This document shows positions 10,438 to 20,796 of a stretch of 64,000 nucleotides of DNA, one piece after another. Position 1 is the stretch's first letter. Each line of letters begins with the position of its first letter. This DNA comes from Yamagishiella unicocca. Its lineage: Eukaryota > Chlorophyta > Chlorophyceae > Chlamydomonadales > Volvocaceae. The notes beneath the pieces were generated by a model. It was not told the DNA's origin. It ran no database searches and saw nothing but the letters and a program-made list of their open reading frames with translations. A program made the translations under genes and the position numbers. The DNA is taken from the NCBI GenBank assembly GCA_003116995.1, contig BDSL01000127.1, positions 1 to 64,000 of the forward strand, in the 5' to 3' direction.

Positions 10438-10525
10438 ACCCAGCGCTACTGTGCTGCGGTTTGCCCTAACAAATGACACTAAGAAACACACCGACTGTAC
10501 GTGGCTCTGGGTCTGTGAAAGGACT

Positions 10526-10530
10526 TGTAA
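10526..10530 (+). promoter_or_regulatory. TGTAA polyadenylation signal
   Basis: About 90 bases after the stop at 10435-10437 of the plus-strand terminal exon. Confidence 0.45.
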
Positions 10531-10545
10531 CTTATCGGGGGGGGT

Positions 10546-10570
10546 CTGGGGGGGGCGGAGCCCCCCCCAG
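10546..10570. repeat. Perfect GC hairpin
   Basis: ctggggggggc and its reverse complement gccccccccag flank a 3-base loop. It lies between the two copies of the split repeat and may belong to the recombinase element. Confidence 0.8.
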
Positions 10571-11689
10571 CGCCGCACGCTATGGAACAAATATGGAACA
10601 AATATCAAACACCCCTGAAATTTTATTACTTAAGATGGAATAAATCGAGACCCCCCTAAAACGAAAAAAAAAACACTGTTCGGAACTACAATACCGATAC
10701 ATCCATCCGACCGCCCAGACTCTGTAGGGTCACACTCTCACCATACTGGCCCAGCCATTCAGTCTAATCGGCCACTAGGCGCAAACTGGTCCTCTAGGCC
10801 ACTTCACCATACGCCAGCCGCGGGACTGAAGAAGCTTACGGTGGATGCTACCTTATTGCTCATTACTGCCGTATCGTGTTACAGAAGAAGAAGAGGTCGA
10901 ACGGCCAGCACTCAGATCCCAGCCACCCGGTGTAGAGGCCAGCACTCAGATCCCAGCCACCCCTTCGGAGACACGAAAACCAGAAGATAACAGAAAGACG
11001 CACGCCCCTGACACCCACCCATATTGAGATTGCACTAGTGGCCAATAGTGATGACAGCATCAAGTTGCACACCGCGCCTGAACACGTGACAAACGCGCCC
11101 TGTAAGGCGACAAGAAACGAGCGCCACGAAAGGCGACAAAACCACCCCAACCAAACGGTACCCCGAACGGCGCCGGGGGTGCCCCGTATTGAGACCGGAG
11201 TGGCGCCCCTGACGCCGAGCGCAGCAGACCCGAACAAACATCCGCTATCCGTGGGAGGAGGGTGGGAATACTACGAGTCCGCCGTCCCGGCAGAGGGACA
11301 CGGCTCTTTGGTACTATCAGCACAACGGCAGCTACTGAGAGCAGGCAGGCGGGGCGCGCAACCTCAGCAGCAGCCAGCCACCAGTCGCCGTACCCATCGT
11401 CGTACCCGCACCATGCGCTGGACACCTGCACGCCACGGCAGTCTGTTCGCAATAAACAGCCTTGTCTTCTTCATACTTCACTCGATAAGCCATGTCATCA
11501 CCGGATTAGCCGCAGCCCTTAGTTCAATGCAGCCAGCGGCGACAAAGTACAGGTACGCATGATGGTTGCGCTTAATCGCCAAAACAGCGCTGACGCGCAG
11601 CCGCCAACATTTGCTGTGTCGTAATCCTAATCGTAATCTGTCGTAATCCTCCATGGCGCCGCACCGCCGCCCATCCTACACGCCTTGCC
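10571..11689. other. No gene recognised; contains a short tandem duplication
   Basis: ggccagcactcagatcccagccaccc occurs twice (about 10901-10926 and 10933-10958). Plus-strand frames at 11038-11562 are long but lack family resemblance or consistent splicing. Confidence 0.4.
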
Positions 11690-13457
11690 TTACATGAAGC
11701 GCCGGGGCGGGCCCGCGCGAACTGTGACCAGCGTGTCGCCGCGACTGTCGTACGACACGCGCAGATCATCGTCCAGGTACAGATTGTCGAACCTGTCGGG
11801 AGCCGCGGCGGTTGGGGCAGTACGGCATTAAACAGAGAGATCCGGTGTTCACATGGATCGCTGCCGGGCACGCAGCCGCAGAAGGTCACTGTAAATCGTT
11901 AACATAGGCCATGGCATGGCCAGTCATAAATCCACGACACGAGGTACCGTGCTCCGCGCGCAATGAAGAGCAGGGAGAGGCAACCACGGGCACCGCAGGG
12001 TTGCTGTTAGCGTGGGCGGAGTCAGGGCACTGTCGTACGAACGATGACGTGTCGCCACTGCCCTGGCGATCTCTGATCCTCGTAGGGGCTCGGATTAATA
12101 CACCAATGATCGAATGTGATCGCTGACAGCAGCGACCGGAGTCCTTTCGAGGCTCAAGCAAGCCTGCGCGATCATAGTGACGTGTCCGCTGGCCGCTGCT
12201 GCGCAGGCGGGCACAGCACCCGCCTGCCTGCGCGCCCACCCCAGACCCTCGCGACCGCACCCACCCCCACCCCTCCCAGCCACCTACACTTCCGCCAAGG
12301 AACCGGATCCTTTTCGCAACCACCCCTCTCGGCCACACCCACCCCCAGCCCTCGAGGCCACATCCACCCCCAGCCCTCGAGGCCACACCCACCATCCTTT
12401 TCCGAACGGTGGCAGCCCCAGCTCCCGGCCCCCGGGCAGCTTCAGCTTCGCGGCGTTGAAGCTGAACTCCACTCTCTGGTTGCTCGCTACTGACAAGGAC
12501 GAGTCAACGATAAAAGACCCCTCTGGCGGAAAGGTGATGACGTTTTGGAGGTAGCCCCTGCCGCTGCTGCTGCCGCCGCTGCTGCTGCCGCCGCCGCTGC
12601 TGCCGCTGCTGCTGCCGCTGCTGCTGCCGCTGCCCACGTCTATTACCTGGAACACGCCACCGGCCTTGGTGCCGAAGAGCGGAGCGCGCTCCAGGATGAA
12701 AAGAGTTTCCTTTGGTGGCCAGGGTCACAGGGTTTTGAGCGCTCAAGTTGGAGCATCGAGGCCGTAGACTACACACGGGCTTGTTTCGTGGTTGGGTTAG
12801 GGGTCAGGGCTCAATGCGGCTCAATGGTGGGAGTCCCAGCATCCCAGGTGGCACTGCCAGCACGGAACAAGCGCCAGCCTGGCAGCGCACGGATGCGCCG
12901 TGGGCTTTCATTGCAGAAACAGCAGGTAGACCGAATGGTCGAAACGGACATCCGGCCCGCATGTAAAGGGGAAAACACGGTCACTCACCCACACATATAC
13001 CGGGCTCTCAGTCAACCGGCCCTCCCCCTTCTGGCTCCAACATCCAAACTTGCCGATGCGCCCTTGCCACCTAATGTCACTTCGCTCCTGGTGTCTTCCA
13101 GGTTTTCGATGCTCCACACCCCCACTAGCCCACGGCCCCCCTCTAGCTGAGGCGCGCAAGCTGTCCCACCTTCTCCGTTGTCCACGCCAGCTCCCATGTG
13201 CCCGATTGCGCCGGGCCAGTGGTCGTCGCGCCTTCCCCAGCGCGCCGGAGCTCCGAGATGGCGTCCTGAATCGCTCGGAGATCTCCAGGGCTGGTGTTCA
13301 CGCCTCGCGCTGACCTGGACGCTAGCTCGAGCAGCTCGCGTTTCGCCGCGTCGACACCGGAGGCTGCCTTAGTACGAGCATGTGCTACTACGCATCTTGG
13401 CGACGCGGCCGCGTGACGACTACAAGATGTGGCAACGCCACCGCGCACCAGCTGCAT
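11690..13457 (-). CDS. Plastid lipid-associated protein (PAP/fibrillin family)
   Basis: Exons 13457-13170, 12709-12393 and 11792-11690 (minus strand) join in phase to 235 residues. Residues 1-35 are Arg/Ala/Ser-rich without acids, like a chloroplast transit peptide. The fibrillin domain (PF04755) follows: KRELLELASRSARGV, GTWELAWTTEK, ETLFILERAPLFGTKAG, VFQVIDVG, YLQNVITFPPEG, QRVEFSF, LPPFGKGW, FDNLYLDDDLRV, DSRGDTLVTVR. Fibrillins bind lipids at thylakoids and plastoglobules. A Ser/Gly insertion (about residues 123-148), encoded by a GCAGCAGCG-type repeat, interrupts the domain. Intron 1 (13169-12710) has donor AAG/GTGGGA. Intron 2 (12392-11793) starts inside a 25-bp minisatellite. The gene is divergent from the EF-hand gene to its right. 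The family call is very secure; the subgroup is not assigned. Confidence 0.92.
12331..12393 (-). repeat. 25-bp minisatellite at the fibrillin intron 2 donor
   Basis: ggccacacccacccccagcc plus ctcga is repeated about 2.5 times on the plus strand. On the gene strand, complete GGTGGGTGTGGCC-type sequence recurs, so the splice donor motif itself is part of the repeat. Confidence 0.8.
12556..12640 (-). repeat. GCAGCAGCGGCAG-type coding repeat in the fibrillin gene
   Basis: Trinucleotide-rich repeat encoding Ser and Gly in the gene's frame. The reading frame stays open through the repeat and links VFQVIDVG to YLQNVITF. Treating it as an intron would break the phase. Confidence 0.8.
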
Positions 13458-13800
13458 TGCTTAAGGCGCAACGTAGCTTCTTGAGGTTTGGGCTGAAAAA
13501 GCCTTCGCAAAAAGGTATTGCTAGGGCGGCCGACGTGGCGGTGCCGCTGCCGGTAATTTGCCAGTACTGCGGACACTCGTACAGAGTATTGGCGTACTGT
13601 ACAGACCGAAATCCTCGTATTGCGTCCACAGTTCATTCAGCACGGTCGCGATGACTTAGAGCTTGGCATTTTATGACCAGGTACTGCGGCATTCCTTAAA
13701 CGAGAAGAAATGTTCCATCACTTACGATTCCTTAGAGAGCGGATAAGGAAGAGGAGACAAAGAGCGGAGCCGGAGTTAACCTTGGAGACGTCCAGCCTAA
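13458..13800. promoter_or_regulatory. Probable bidirectional promoter region
   Basis: Separates the ATG of the minus-strand fibrillin gene (13457) from the first exons of the plus-strand EF-hand gene. No TATA box or specific element was identified. The EF-hand start is itself uncertain, so the limits are approximate. Confidence 0.3.
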
Positions 13801-13919
13801 CGCTGGACCAAATTGGTAGGGCATGAAATTCGACTTGGGCCGCTCCGACCAAAGGAGGCTTGCGAACGCTGGTTTCAGAGTACCGCATCCAGCGTGGTCA
13901 TACATTTCGGTTTGCGCCT

Positions 13920-15214
13920 TGCAGCAACGGCACAGAAGGCGTTGAAAATTCTTGGCCTAGAGGCTCGGCTACACGAGCTCTCAAAGCAGGATTTCATCAT
14001 CTTTTTGTATGCGATGGGCCTGGTAAGCTGTGTATCTAGGGGCTGCTGGAGAGTTGCCCCTGGTTAAAACCCCGCGGCACCCAACCCTGCAGAACCCCAC
14101 CGATGACATAATCGATGGCAAAATACGCGCGTTTCAGTTGCACCACAATAGGACGTACACGTTTGGGCAGCTCGCGCACGTATGGTGAGTCAGGACCGCG
14201 CGCGCGTGGGGTGCTTGCGGTGGTGGGTTAGGGACACGCGTCCTGTTGTCCGAAGGGGACGGAGCGTGCCGGAGCTGCTGCCGGAACCGTGCTGGAGCAG
14301 CTGCCGGAACGAGTCGCCCTGGAAGATACATACGTACGGCTTCTTGTCCGACCACGTGGGTCCGTTTCGCCTCCTACTCGTCGCCTTTGAGTCGCCCATC
14401 TTTTTCCTGGCTCCCTAGTCCCTATCTAAGCTCTCTCCGGCCGTACTCCTACCACCACCACCACCACCACCACCACCGGTGATGGCATCAGGCACTCGAT
14501 GCTCCAGGACCTGACGGATGAGGACGAAATCCTGAAGCGCGCCTTCCAGTTTTTTGACAAGGACGGCAACGGCGAGATCAGCGTGCAGGTGAAGCCAGCG
14601 CGCAACCGGTCTGGCACCCTGCCTTACTTGTTGCTGAGTGATCAAGGGATGTGATGGACACCGCGTTGGGAGGATACAGTCGCGGGTTCGGGTGGGCGGG
14701 TTGGAAGGCGGTCGCCGAGTCCTGGCGGATATGCCGCCGAACCGCGCTCTCCGGTCCCCCTCCGGTTCCTTTCCAGGAACTCAAGACCACAATGCACGAG
14801 CTGGGCGACCTCCTGACAGAGGAGGAAATTACGTCGTTCATGGAGATCATGGACGTCAACAACGACGGAGCCATCGGGGTGGGTGCTGCTGGGTGATCGC
14901 TGTGGTGGTGCTGGGCCAGTGCTGGTGGGGTTCTGGGCAGCGTATGTGTCGAGGGAGGGGTGCAAAAATGACCCGTTTACTCGGCGTGGGGGCGTGTTGG
15001 GAGGGCGCGCCTGCATTCATTCGGCATCAGGACGGCGCACGGAAGGTTGCACCCAACCGGTCCGTCGGCATCTCGCTGGGTGTTGCTGCTGCTGCTGCTG
15101 CCCCTGCTGCAGTACACGGAGTTCCTGGCGACGCTCAAGACGCAAGCCCCTGATGCTCGCAGTGCTGCAGACAAGCCCCTGCTTGCGGCGTCGTCTGAGG
15201 GGCCGCTAAGGTGA
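13920..15214 (+). CDS. EF-hand calcium-binding protein (calmodulin-like C-terminal half)
   Basis: Three C-terminal exons are secure: 14508-14588, 14777-14878 and 15113-15214, all phase 0. They encode LTDEDEILKRAFQFFDKDGN GEISVQ, then ELKTTMHELGDLLTEEEITS, then YTEFLATLKTQ and a TGA. Two complete EF-hand loops are seen: DKDGNGEISVQE and DVNNDGAIGYTE, both with Asp at loop position 1 and Glu at 12, and the splice sites cut inside the loops. Upstream, likely exons near 13920-14022 (QKALKILGLEARLHELSKQD ... AMGL, donor GTAAGC) and 14093-14185 (NPTDDIIDGKIRAFQLHHNR) may encode a degenerate N-terminal EF pair. At least one linking exon is unresolved because the second of these ends in phase 2. The role is presumably Ca2+ sensing; no kinase domain is seen. 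Confidence 0.7.
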
Positions 15215-15269
15215 GGCGCGCGGCACTGGTGCGACTGGTAGCGCTCGTCCCGCCGAACACACTCGTATG

Positions 15270-15510
15270 CACCGACCACCGACCACAAATCACAGTACAT
15301 AGATGAGAAGTCACTGGTGGCAAACCACAGATCGCAAATCACAGATCGCAGGCCACAGATCACAAACCACAGATTACAAACCACCGATCACGTACCGATT
15401 TTTACAAGCCACAGATCACTTACCACAAATACGAAACCACAGATAAGAAACCACAGAGGAAAGATACAGAGAAAAACCACAGATCAGGGATAACAGAGCA
15501 CAGACCACGC
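15270..15510. repeat. Minisatellite, consensus near aaaccacagatcac
   Basis: About 15 degenerate copies of a 12-15 base unit (CCACAGATCAC/CCACAAATAC) follow the EF-hand stop codon directly. Confidence 0.85.
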
Positions 15511-15538
15511 ATTGCGTTGCCAACTCAAGCCGGCCGCC

Positions 15539-16496
15539 ATGCACGTCGACGGCTTCCGCACACCGCAGTATCGGAGCAGGCTGCCTTCTTGGTTACTGCA
15601 GCCACGCCGCCCGCCCTTCCTCCACCATACTTTAACTCGTGTGACCAATACGTTTTTCTACGCTCTCCCCATTCAGTGTAATCGGGGCCCCGTCGCCGGA
15701 CGATCCGGAAGGCGGATACGATGCGCCACCTCACAGCCTGCCCGGCAGTCCCCGTCAAGACCCCACCCTGGACCAGCCCGGCTTTATTCCGTCTCCCTTT
15801 GCAGTCCACTCCCTGGCCGCCGCCGCCAATGCCGGTAGTGGCCCTTTCGATCGGGGCATCAGGTCCAGGGAGGCCTCCAGCTCGGGTCTGCCTGCGAATT
15901 CGGTCCCTTCGGGGATGCGGACAGCAAGCGGATCCGGTGTGATGCGGCGACAGACGTCGCTGAAGGCGGGGTTGCCGCCGCCGCCGGTGCTAACAGCGGC
16001 GGAGCTGCTGTTCAACCCGGACGCGCCGCCGACGCTACGGCGGCCGCCCAGCGGCCGAATGGGTCAGCATCCTCCGCCGGTGCCTTCGGGGGCCCCGCAG
16101 GCCCTCCTGGAGCGGTCTGGATCGCAGCGGAGGTGGGGATGGCTTCAGGGCGGGGCGTGCGGCTGCTTGTGGTCCAAAATGGATGGGTGTCTGGATGTAC
16201 CGTGCGCGTGGGGAGGGGGAAACGGAGCTGGGACTCGATTGGCGGACCCATCGCGCCTGGTTGTGCGCAGCAGCTGCCTGGCGTCTCCGCGGTTGGAAAC
16301 GACCGGTGTCGGTATTTGCAGGGCATCCAAAGAAGCGCCTCCTCCACTCCTCCAGCTTATCTGCCGCCTTCTACTCGCCAATCTGCAGCAGATCCAACGA
16401 CTTGCCGGCCGCCGGGTCCGGGAGCGCTGCCGGACTGCGCGCCCCGTCGGCGCTGGAGCCGGGACCGCCATCAGGAGGCAGCTGCGAGGGCGCTGA
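15539..16496 (+). CDS. Hypothetical proline/serine-rich disordered protein
   Basis: Phase-consistent model: exons 15539-15591 (start in a gccgccATG context), 15677-16132 and 16322-16496, giving 227 residues. The middle exon is clearly coding-like: SPDDPEGGYDAPPHSLPGSP, MRRQTSLKAGLPPPPVLTAA, PDAPPTLRRPPSGRMGQHPP. It is rich in Pro, Ser and Gly with basic patches and predicted to be disordered. The first donor (GTTACT) is weak. The last exon has another open frame (PKKRLLHSSSLSAAFYS ...), so the C-terminus is uncertain. No family is recognised. Confidence 0.35.
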
Positions 16497-16817
16497 AGCG
16501 AGGAGCGAAAGGTGGGGGGAGGGCGAGCAGTACAGGCAAACCTGCAGGGCCCGGTACCTTCGAGGACGAGGAATTGGAGACGGAATGCGTCTGGGATGAA
16601 GTGAGGGAGCAAGGGGGCTGTGCGTGTGCATGTTTTAGGGAAGGGCACAGGGCCAAGGATGGGAGCACGATTGGGGGCAGATATTGTGTTGGGAACGATT
16701 GTACGAAATGACGGACACTGCCGGTGCCAGATGTGAACCGCCCCGGGCTATGGCGCATCCCACATAGCATCAGCCATGACATGAATTAAACATCGCCTAT
16801 GTTCAAGACGCCAAAGC

Positions 16818-17014
16818 GAGGTTCGCCTTAGAGGTTCACCTTAAGAGGTTCACCTTAGAGGTTCACCTTAAGAGGTTCACCTTTGAGGTTCACCTTAGAG
16901 GTTCACCTTAAGAGGTTCACCTTTGAGGTTCACCTTAGAGGTTCACCTTAAGAGGTTCACCTTTGAGGTTCACCTTAGAGGTCCACCTTAAGAGGTTCAC
17001 CTTTGAGGTTCACC
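16818..17014. repeat. 13/26-bp minisatellite (gaggttcacctta)
   Basis: About 15 near-perfect units alternate between gaggttcacctta and gaggttcaccttt. Larger 39-bp period units (…ttaagaggttcacctttgaggttcacc…) show that higher-order duplication has occurred. Confidence 0.95.
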
Positions 17015-17560
17015 CAAGATGTGGCTGGGCCTCTTCGAGCGGCGCCGTGGTTGTTGCCCGTGCAGGCCTCTCAGCGGGCAGTGAGGGGAGGCTCGCCGGT
17101 GGCCCCGCAAGCAAGGAGGCCGGCAGGAGTCATCCCCAGGTTGCTCATGGTGTGGTACTTCTGGAGGCAAATGCCTAGCTCCTGCCTAGCGGGAGCCAGG
17201 GGACGCACCAGTGGGTTAGAAGCCTATTGCCAGTGGACTGGCGCATAGTGTTTATCAAGTTAAGGAGTGTGATGTGAGAGCGGCGCCAGTTGCCCGAGGC
17301 GGTAGAGGGAATGAACCTGCGTGGGGCGGCCGTAGATGAGGGCTGGTTTCGGAGGGGATTGGAAGACTCGCTGCGGTGGGCCCGGCCGCTTGCCTTGCCT
17401 TGGCTTGCGAGGTCGTATATTCTTCTTTTGCGGAGAGGATCCGCTAGCAGCGCGAGTGCGTCTCCGTACGTCAGGAGCCGACCTGACCGTAATCGTTGGA
17501 ATACGTACGACGGCGCGTTGTGGTCACTATCAGGCGCATTGAGTAGGATCATTGTGACCT
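17015..17560. other. No gene recognised
   Basis: Open frames on both strands (for example minus 17552-17175) lack splice partners or family motifs. Confidence 0.4.
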
Positions 17561-18348
17561 CTCCTCATTGATGGACGTTTTGTGTTGCACCGTGTCAAAA
17601 AGAGATAAAAGTCGCCTGGTTGGACCTCGCTCGGCGTGGGGTGTGATAAGAGAATCCGCGAATCCACGGCCGACAAACCGAGGGCGGTGAAGGTGATGGT
17701 CCAGCGGAGGGGGCATAGAACCTGACCCAATGCGGTGGCTGTTGACGAATGGGACAGTACTGCTACTTGGCGGTGGTGGCGCGAGAATCGATGTGACGAT
17801 TGAAGAAGGCACCCTGGGGCTGTTGCGACGCGATTTTGCAGCGCGCCTGCACGTGCCGCAGCTGCGCTGGAAAAGATGGTTTTTGGTTTTTTTTCGCTGG
17901 CGATTTCTTCTGGAGGCTGACGTTGGACTGGCATGGTATCATGCAAGTATTGTAGGACTGCAGCACTGTTGTGGAAGCACTTTAGAAGCTCTGGCGGGCG
18001 GTCACTCGGTATTATGTGTACTTCCAGAAGTTGATGTATACCAGCCAAAGTCCAGATTTGGTGGTAGTGAGAACTACCGGTTAGAGAAAGAGCGAGCCGT
18101 CTTGACACAGCGAGCGCTCGACGTCGTACACACAGTTCGACGTCCTCCAGGCCTCGACATAGCCAGAACCTCCAACCGATGAAACATCAGTGGGACCACA
18201 CAGGTCCACTACCAGTAGCCGAAGCCACCACACTGACACACAGTCAGTGCGCCCGGTTGCCGAAGCATCCGTTGCACTCCACACAGGAGTGACCGTCACG
18301 CCACACAGGCGTAACTCTGCACCGCGCCACACAGGCGTGATACAACAA
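17560..18348 (-). repeat. Probable 3' LTR region of the Ty3/gypsy element
   Basis: On the minus strand a purine-rich tract (AGAGGGGGGA, 18360-18351) directly follows the integrase stop region and is followed by TGTTGTATCACGCC, as expected of a polypurine tract and LTR start. The first 150 bases contain repeats of CACGCCTGTGTGGC- and CTCCTGTGTGGAG-type palindromes, plausible U3 elements. With only one LTR present the far end cannot be placed. Confidence 0.4.
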
Positions 18349-20796
18349 CTATCCCCCCTCTGGACGCAGCGTCCTCGCCGAGTCCTTAGCCCGCGTCCGG
18401 GCGGTCTCAAGCTCTGCTGCCATGTCCGGAGTAAAGTTCCCTGCCGGTTCCCAACTGTTGTCCTCCGACGGGTAGCCAGCCCACTTGACCAGGTACTCGT
18501 GCACGTTGCGCTTGCGTCGCCCAGAACCAAGCCGTCGAACGCGATAATCCAAAATGCGCTCCACAGTAAAGAACGACTGGTTACTGAGCCAAGCAACAGG
18601 AGTGGACTCAACAGCGGGTGTGTCAGCGTCAGAGGGCCCGGCACCGGCTTCCGCACGGTACGGCCGCAGCAATGACACATGAAAGGTAGGGTGAATGCGC
18701 ATATCCGCGGGCAACTGCAACTCCGCCGCAACGGAACCCACCATGCGTATCACAGGGTACGGACCCACCCACCTCGGCAACAACTTTCGGGGACCAACCG
18801 CCAGGGGACGCAGGTTCTTAGTGCTGAGCAACACCAACTGACCTGGCACAAAGCGTACGTCCTTCTTGTCGCGGTTGTAGTACTCTGCAGTACGTTGCTG
18901 CGCAGCTTCCAAACAACGCTTCGCGTCTGAGAGCCGTTCGGCGAAGGACCGCACGAACACCTTGGCTGCCGGAACCGGAACATCAATCTCGCGCCACACA
19001 GGCACCGCAGGATGATAGCCGTAATTTAGGAAAAAGGGCGACTGTCCCGTCGACCGGTTCACAGCGTTATTCATGGCAAACTCTGCCGCACTAAGGTACG
19101 TATCCCACGCAGTCGGATTGAGCCCGGCGAAGTTACGCAACATATCGCCCAACGTCCGGTTCATGCGTTCAGTTTGGCCGTCAGACTGGGGGTGATACGC
19201 CGTCGACAGGTTTGTGCGCATGTTCACTAGCGTACCTAACGCGTCCCAAAACTTACTCGCAAACTGAGGGCCACGATCCGACACGACAGACTGGGGCACG
19301 CCGTGAAGACGCACAACGTTATCGTAAAACAAGCGGGCCGTCTGCTCGGCCGTAACCGACGTCGTGCACGGCGCGAAGTGCACCATCTTCGTAAGGCGAT
19401 CAACAAGCACCAAAATAGCGTCGTATCCCCCCTCAGTTTTGGGAAGCGCAACAACGTAATCTAAAGACACACTCTCCCACGGGTTATTAGGAATTGGCAA
19501 AGGTTGCAACAGCCCATGCGGCTTACCGGACAGGGGCTTGTTACGCTGGCAGGTGTCACACAAAGTCACGTAGTTAGCAGCGTCGCGGGCCATCCGAGGC
19601 CACCAAAAGACGCGACGAACCATCTCCAGCAGGCGCGTAGAACCCGGGTGACCAGCCAACGGATCCTCATGGTAGCGCGCCAGGATGTCTCGCCGCAGCA
19701 AGTCATCATGAGGCACCACCACAAGGCGCTTGTCGCCCTCCGAGCGAAGCCAAAGACCGTGCTCAGAGACAAGCGAGGCGGTGTTAGCAGGATCAGCAAA
19801 CCAGGGATCAGACGCATACGCACTGCGAACCCGCTCGGATAAGCCAGCAGGGGTGACGGCGCGTGCGGACGACTGACGACGTGTGACAGCATTCAGCGCA
19901 ACTAGGTGCAACGAAGGGTGACGACTCAAAGCGTCAGCGATATTAAGCGTACCCGCACAGTACTCCCACGTATAATTAAAACGCGCCATGTACTCCATCC
20001 AACGGGCCTGGCGGCGATTAAGAGTAGGAACTCCTTGGAGAAACGTAAGGGGCTTGTGGTCCGCCTTGACAATAAACGGCCGGCCCTCCAGGTAGCAGCG
20101 CCACTCTCTCAAGGCGTGCAGTACAGCTAACAACTCCTGTTCACCTGTGGTATAATTACGCTCCGCGGGAGTGAACTTCTTACTGGTAAAGGCGATAGGT
20201 CGCCCTTCCTGCAAAAGAACAGCTCCGGAACCGTGAAGTGAAGCGTCGGAAACGAGCTCAACACGGAACGGCAGAGAGTAATCAGGGAACCTTAAAACAA
20301 TGTCCTCCGCAACAGCACGTTTAATATTTTCAAACGCCTCCTGGCACGCGGGCGTCCAAGCGTCAGGGGACTTAAAAGCATCCTTACGCGTAAGGGACGT
20401 TAGCGGCGCAGCAAGGACGGAATAACGAGCAATAAATTTACGGAAGTAATTTGTCAACCCCAGGAACTTACGCAATTCTTGCAGCGTAGTCGGGGCAGGC
20501 CAGTCGCGAACAGCAGCCGTTTTACGCGGATCCATGCGTACCCCATCCGCAGAAACAATGTGGCCTAGATACTCCACCTGCGGTTGTGCCCAGTGGCACT
20601 TGGAGAGCTTCGCGTATAACTGCTCACGACGCAGAATGTCCAGGACCAACCGTAAGTGCGTCAAATGCTCCTCACATGTCTTGGAATATATCAGGATATC
20701 ATCTAGGTAGCAAACAACGAACTTATCCAGGTAGGGCCGGAAGATCCTGTTCATACAAGCCTGGAAGTGATCCGTTGGTTCGATTCGGCTGCGCAC
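18349..20796 (-). mobile_element. 5'-truncated Ty3/gypsy chromovirus pol
   Basis: A single intact minus-strand frame of 815 codons. In order: the end of a reverse transcriptase (FQACMNRIF then YLDDIL at residues 30-34), RNase H (SDASLHGSGAVLLQEG, TTGEQELLAVLHALREW), integrase zinc-binding HHCC (YHEDPLAGHPG ... CDTCQRN), the integrase core with Asp in SLDYV, Asp in SDRGPQF and Glu in SDGQTERMNR, and a C-terminal chromodomain (FFTVERILDYRV ... YLVKWAGYPSEDNSWEP, from about residue 742). Gag, protease and the first half of the RT are missing: similarity begins abruptly in the middle of the RT at about 20770, where unrelated sequence joins. The remaining frame has no stop, so the truncation is probably recent. 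Confidence 0.93.

Larger units (their letters stand above)
10228..10650. repeat. Split repeat near the recombinase element
   Basis: Motif A (atggaacagatcgagg, 10228-10243) followed by motif B (atttttattacttcag, near 10254-10270) recurs in swapped order at 10618-10634 (B, aaattttattacttaag) and 10635-10650 (A, atggaataaatcgaga). A looser copy of A is at 10582-10604. Such swapped terminal and internal repeats are typical of elements mobilised through circular intermediates by tyrosine recombinases. Confidence 0.5.

Noticed and set aside
12556..12646. Ser/Gly repeat in the fibrillin gene as an intron (GTAATA ... GCAG)
   Set aside because: Splicing there would leave the downstream fibrillin motif out of frame, while reading through keeps both flanks in frame.
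12545..13150. 201-codon plus-strand frame with a long polyalanine run
   Set aside because: Antisense reading of the fibrillin Ser/Gly repeat.
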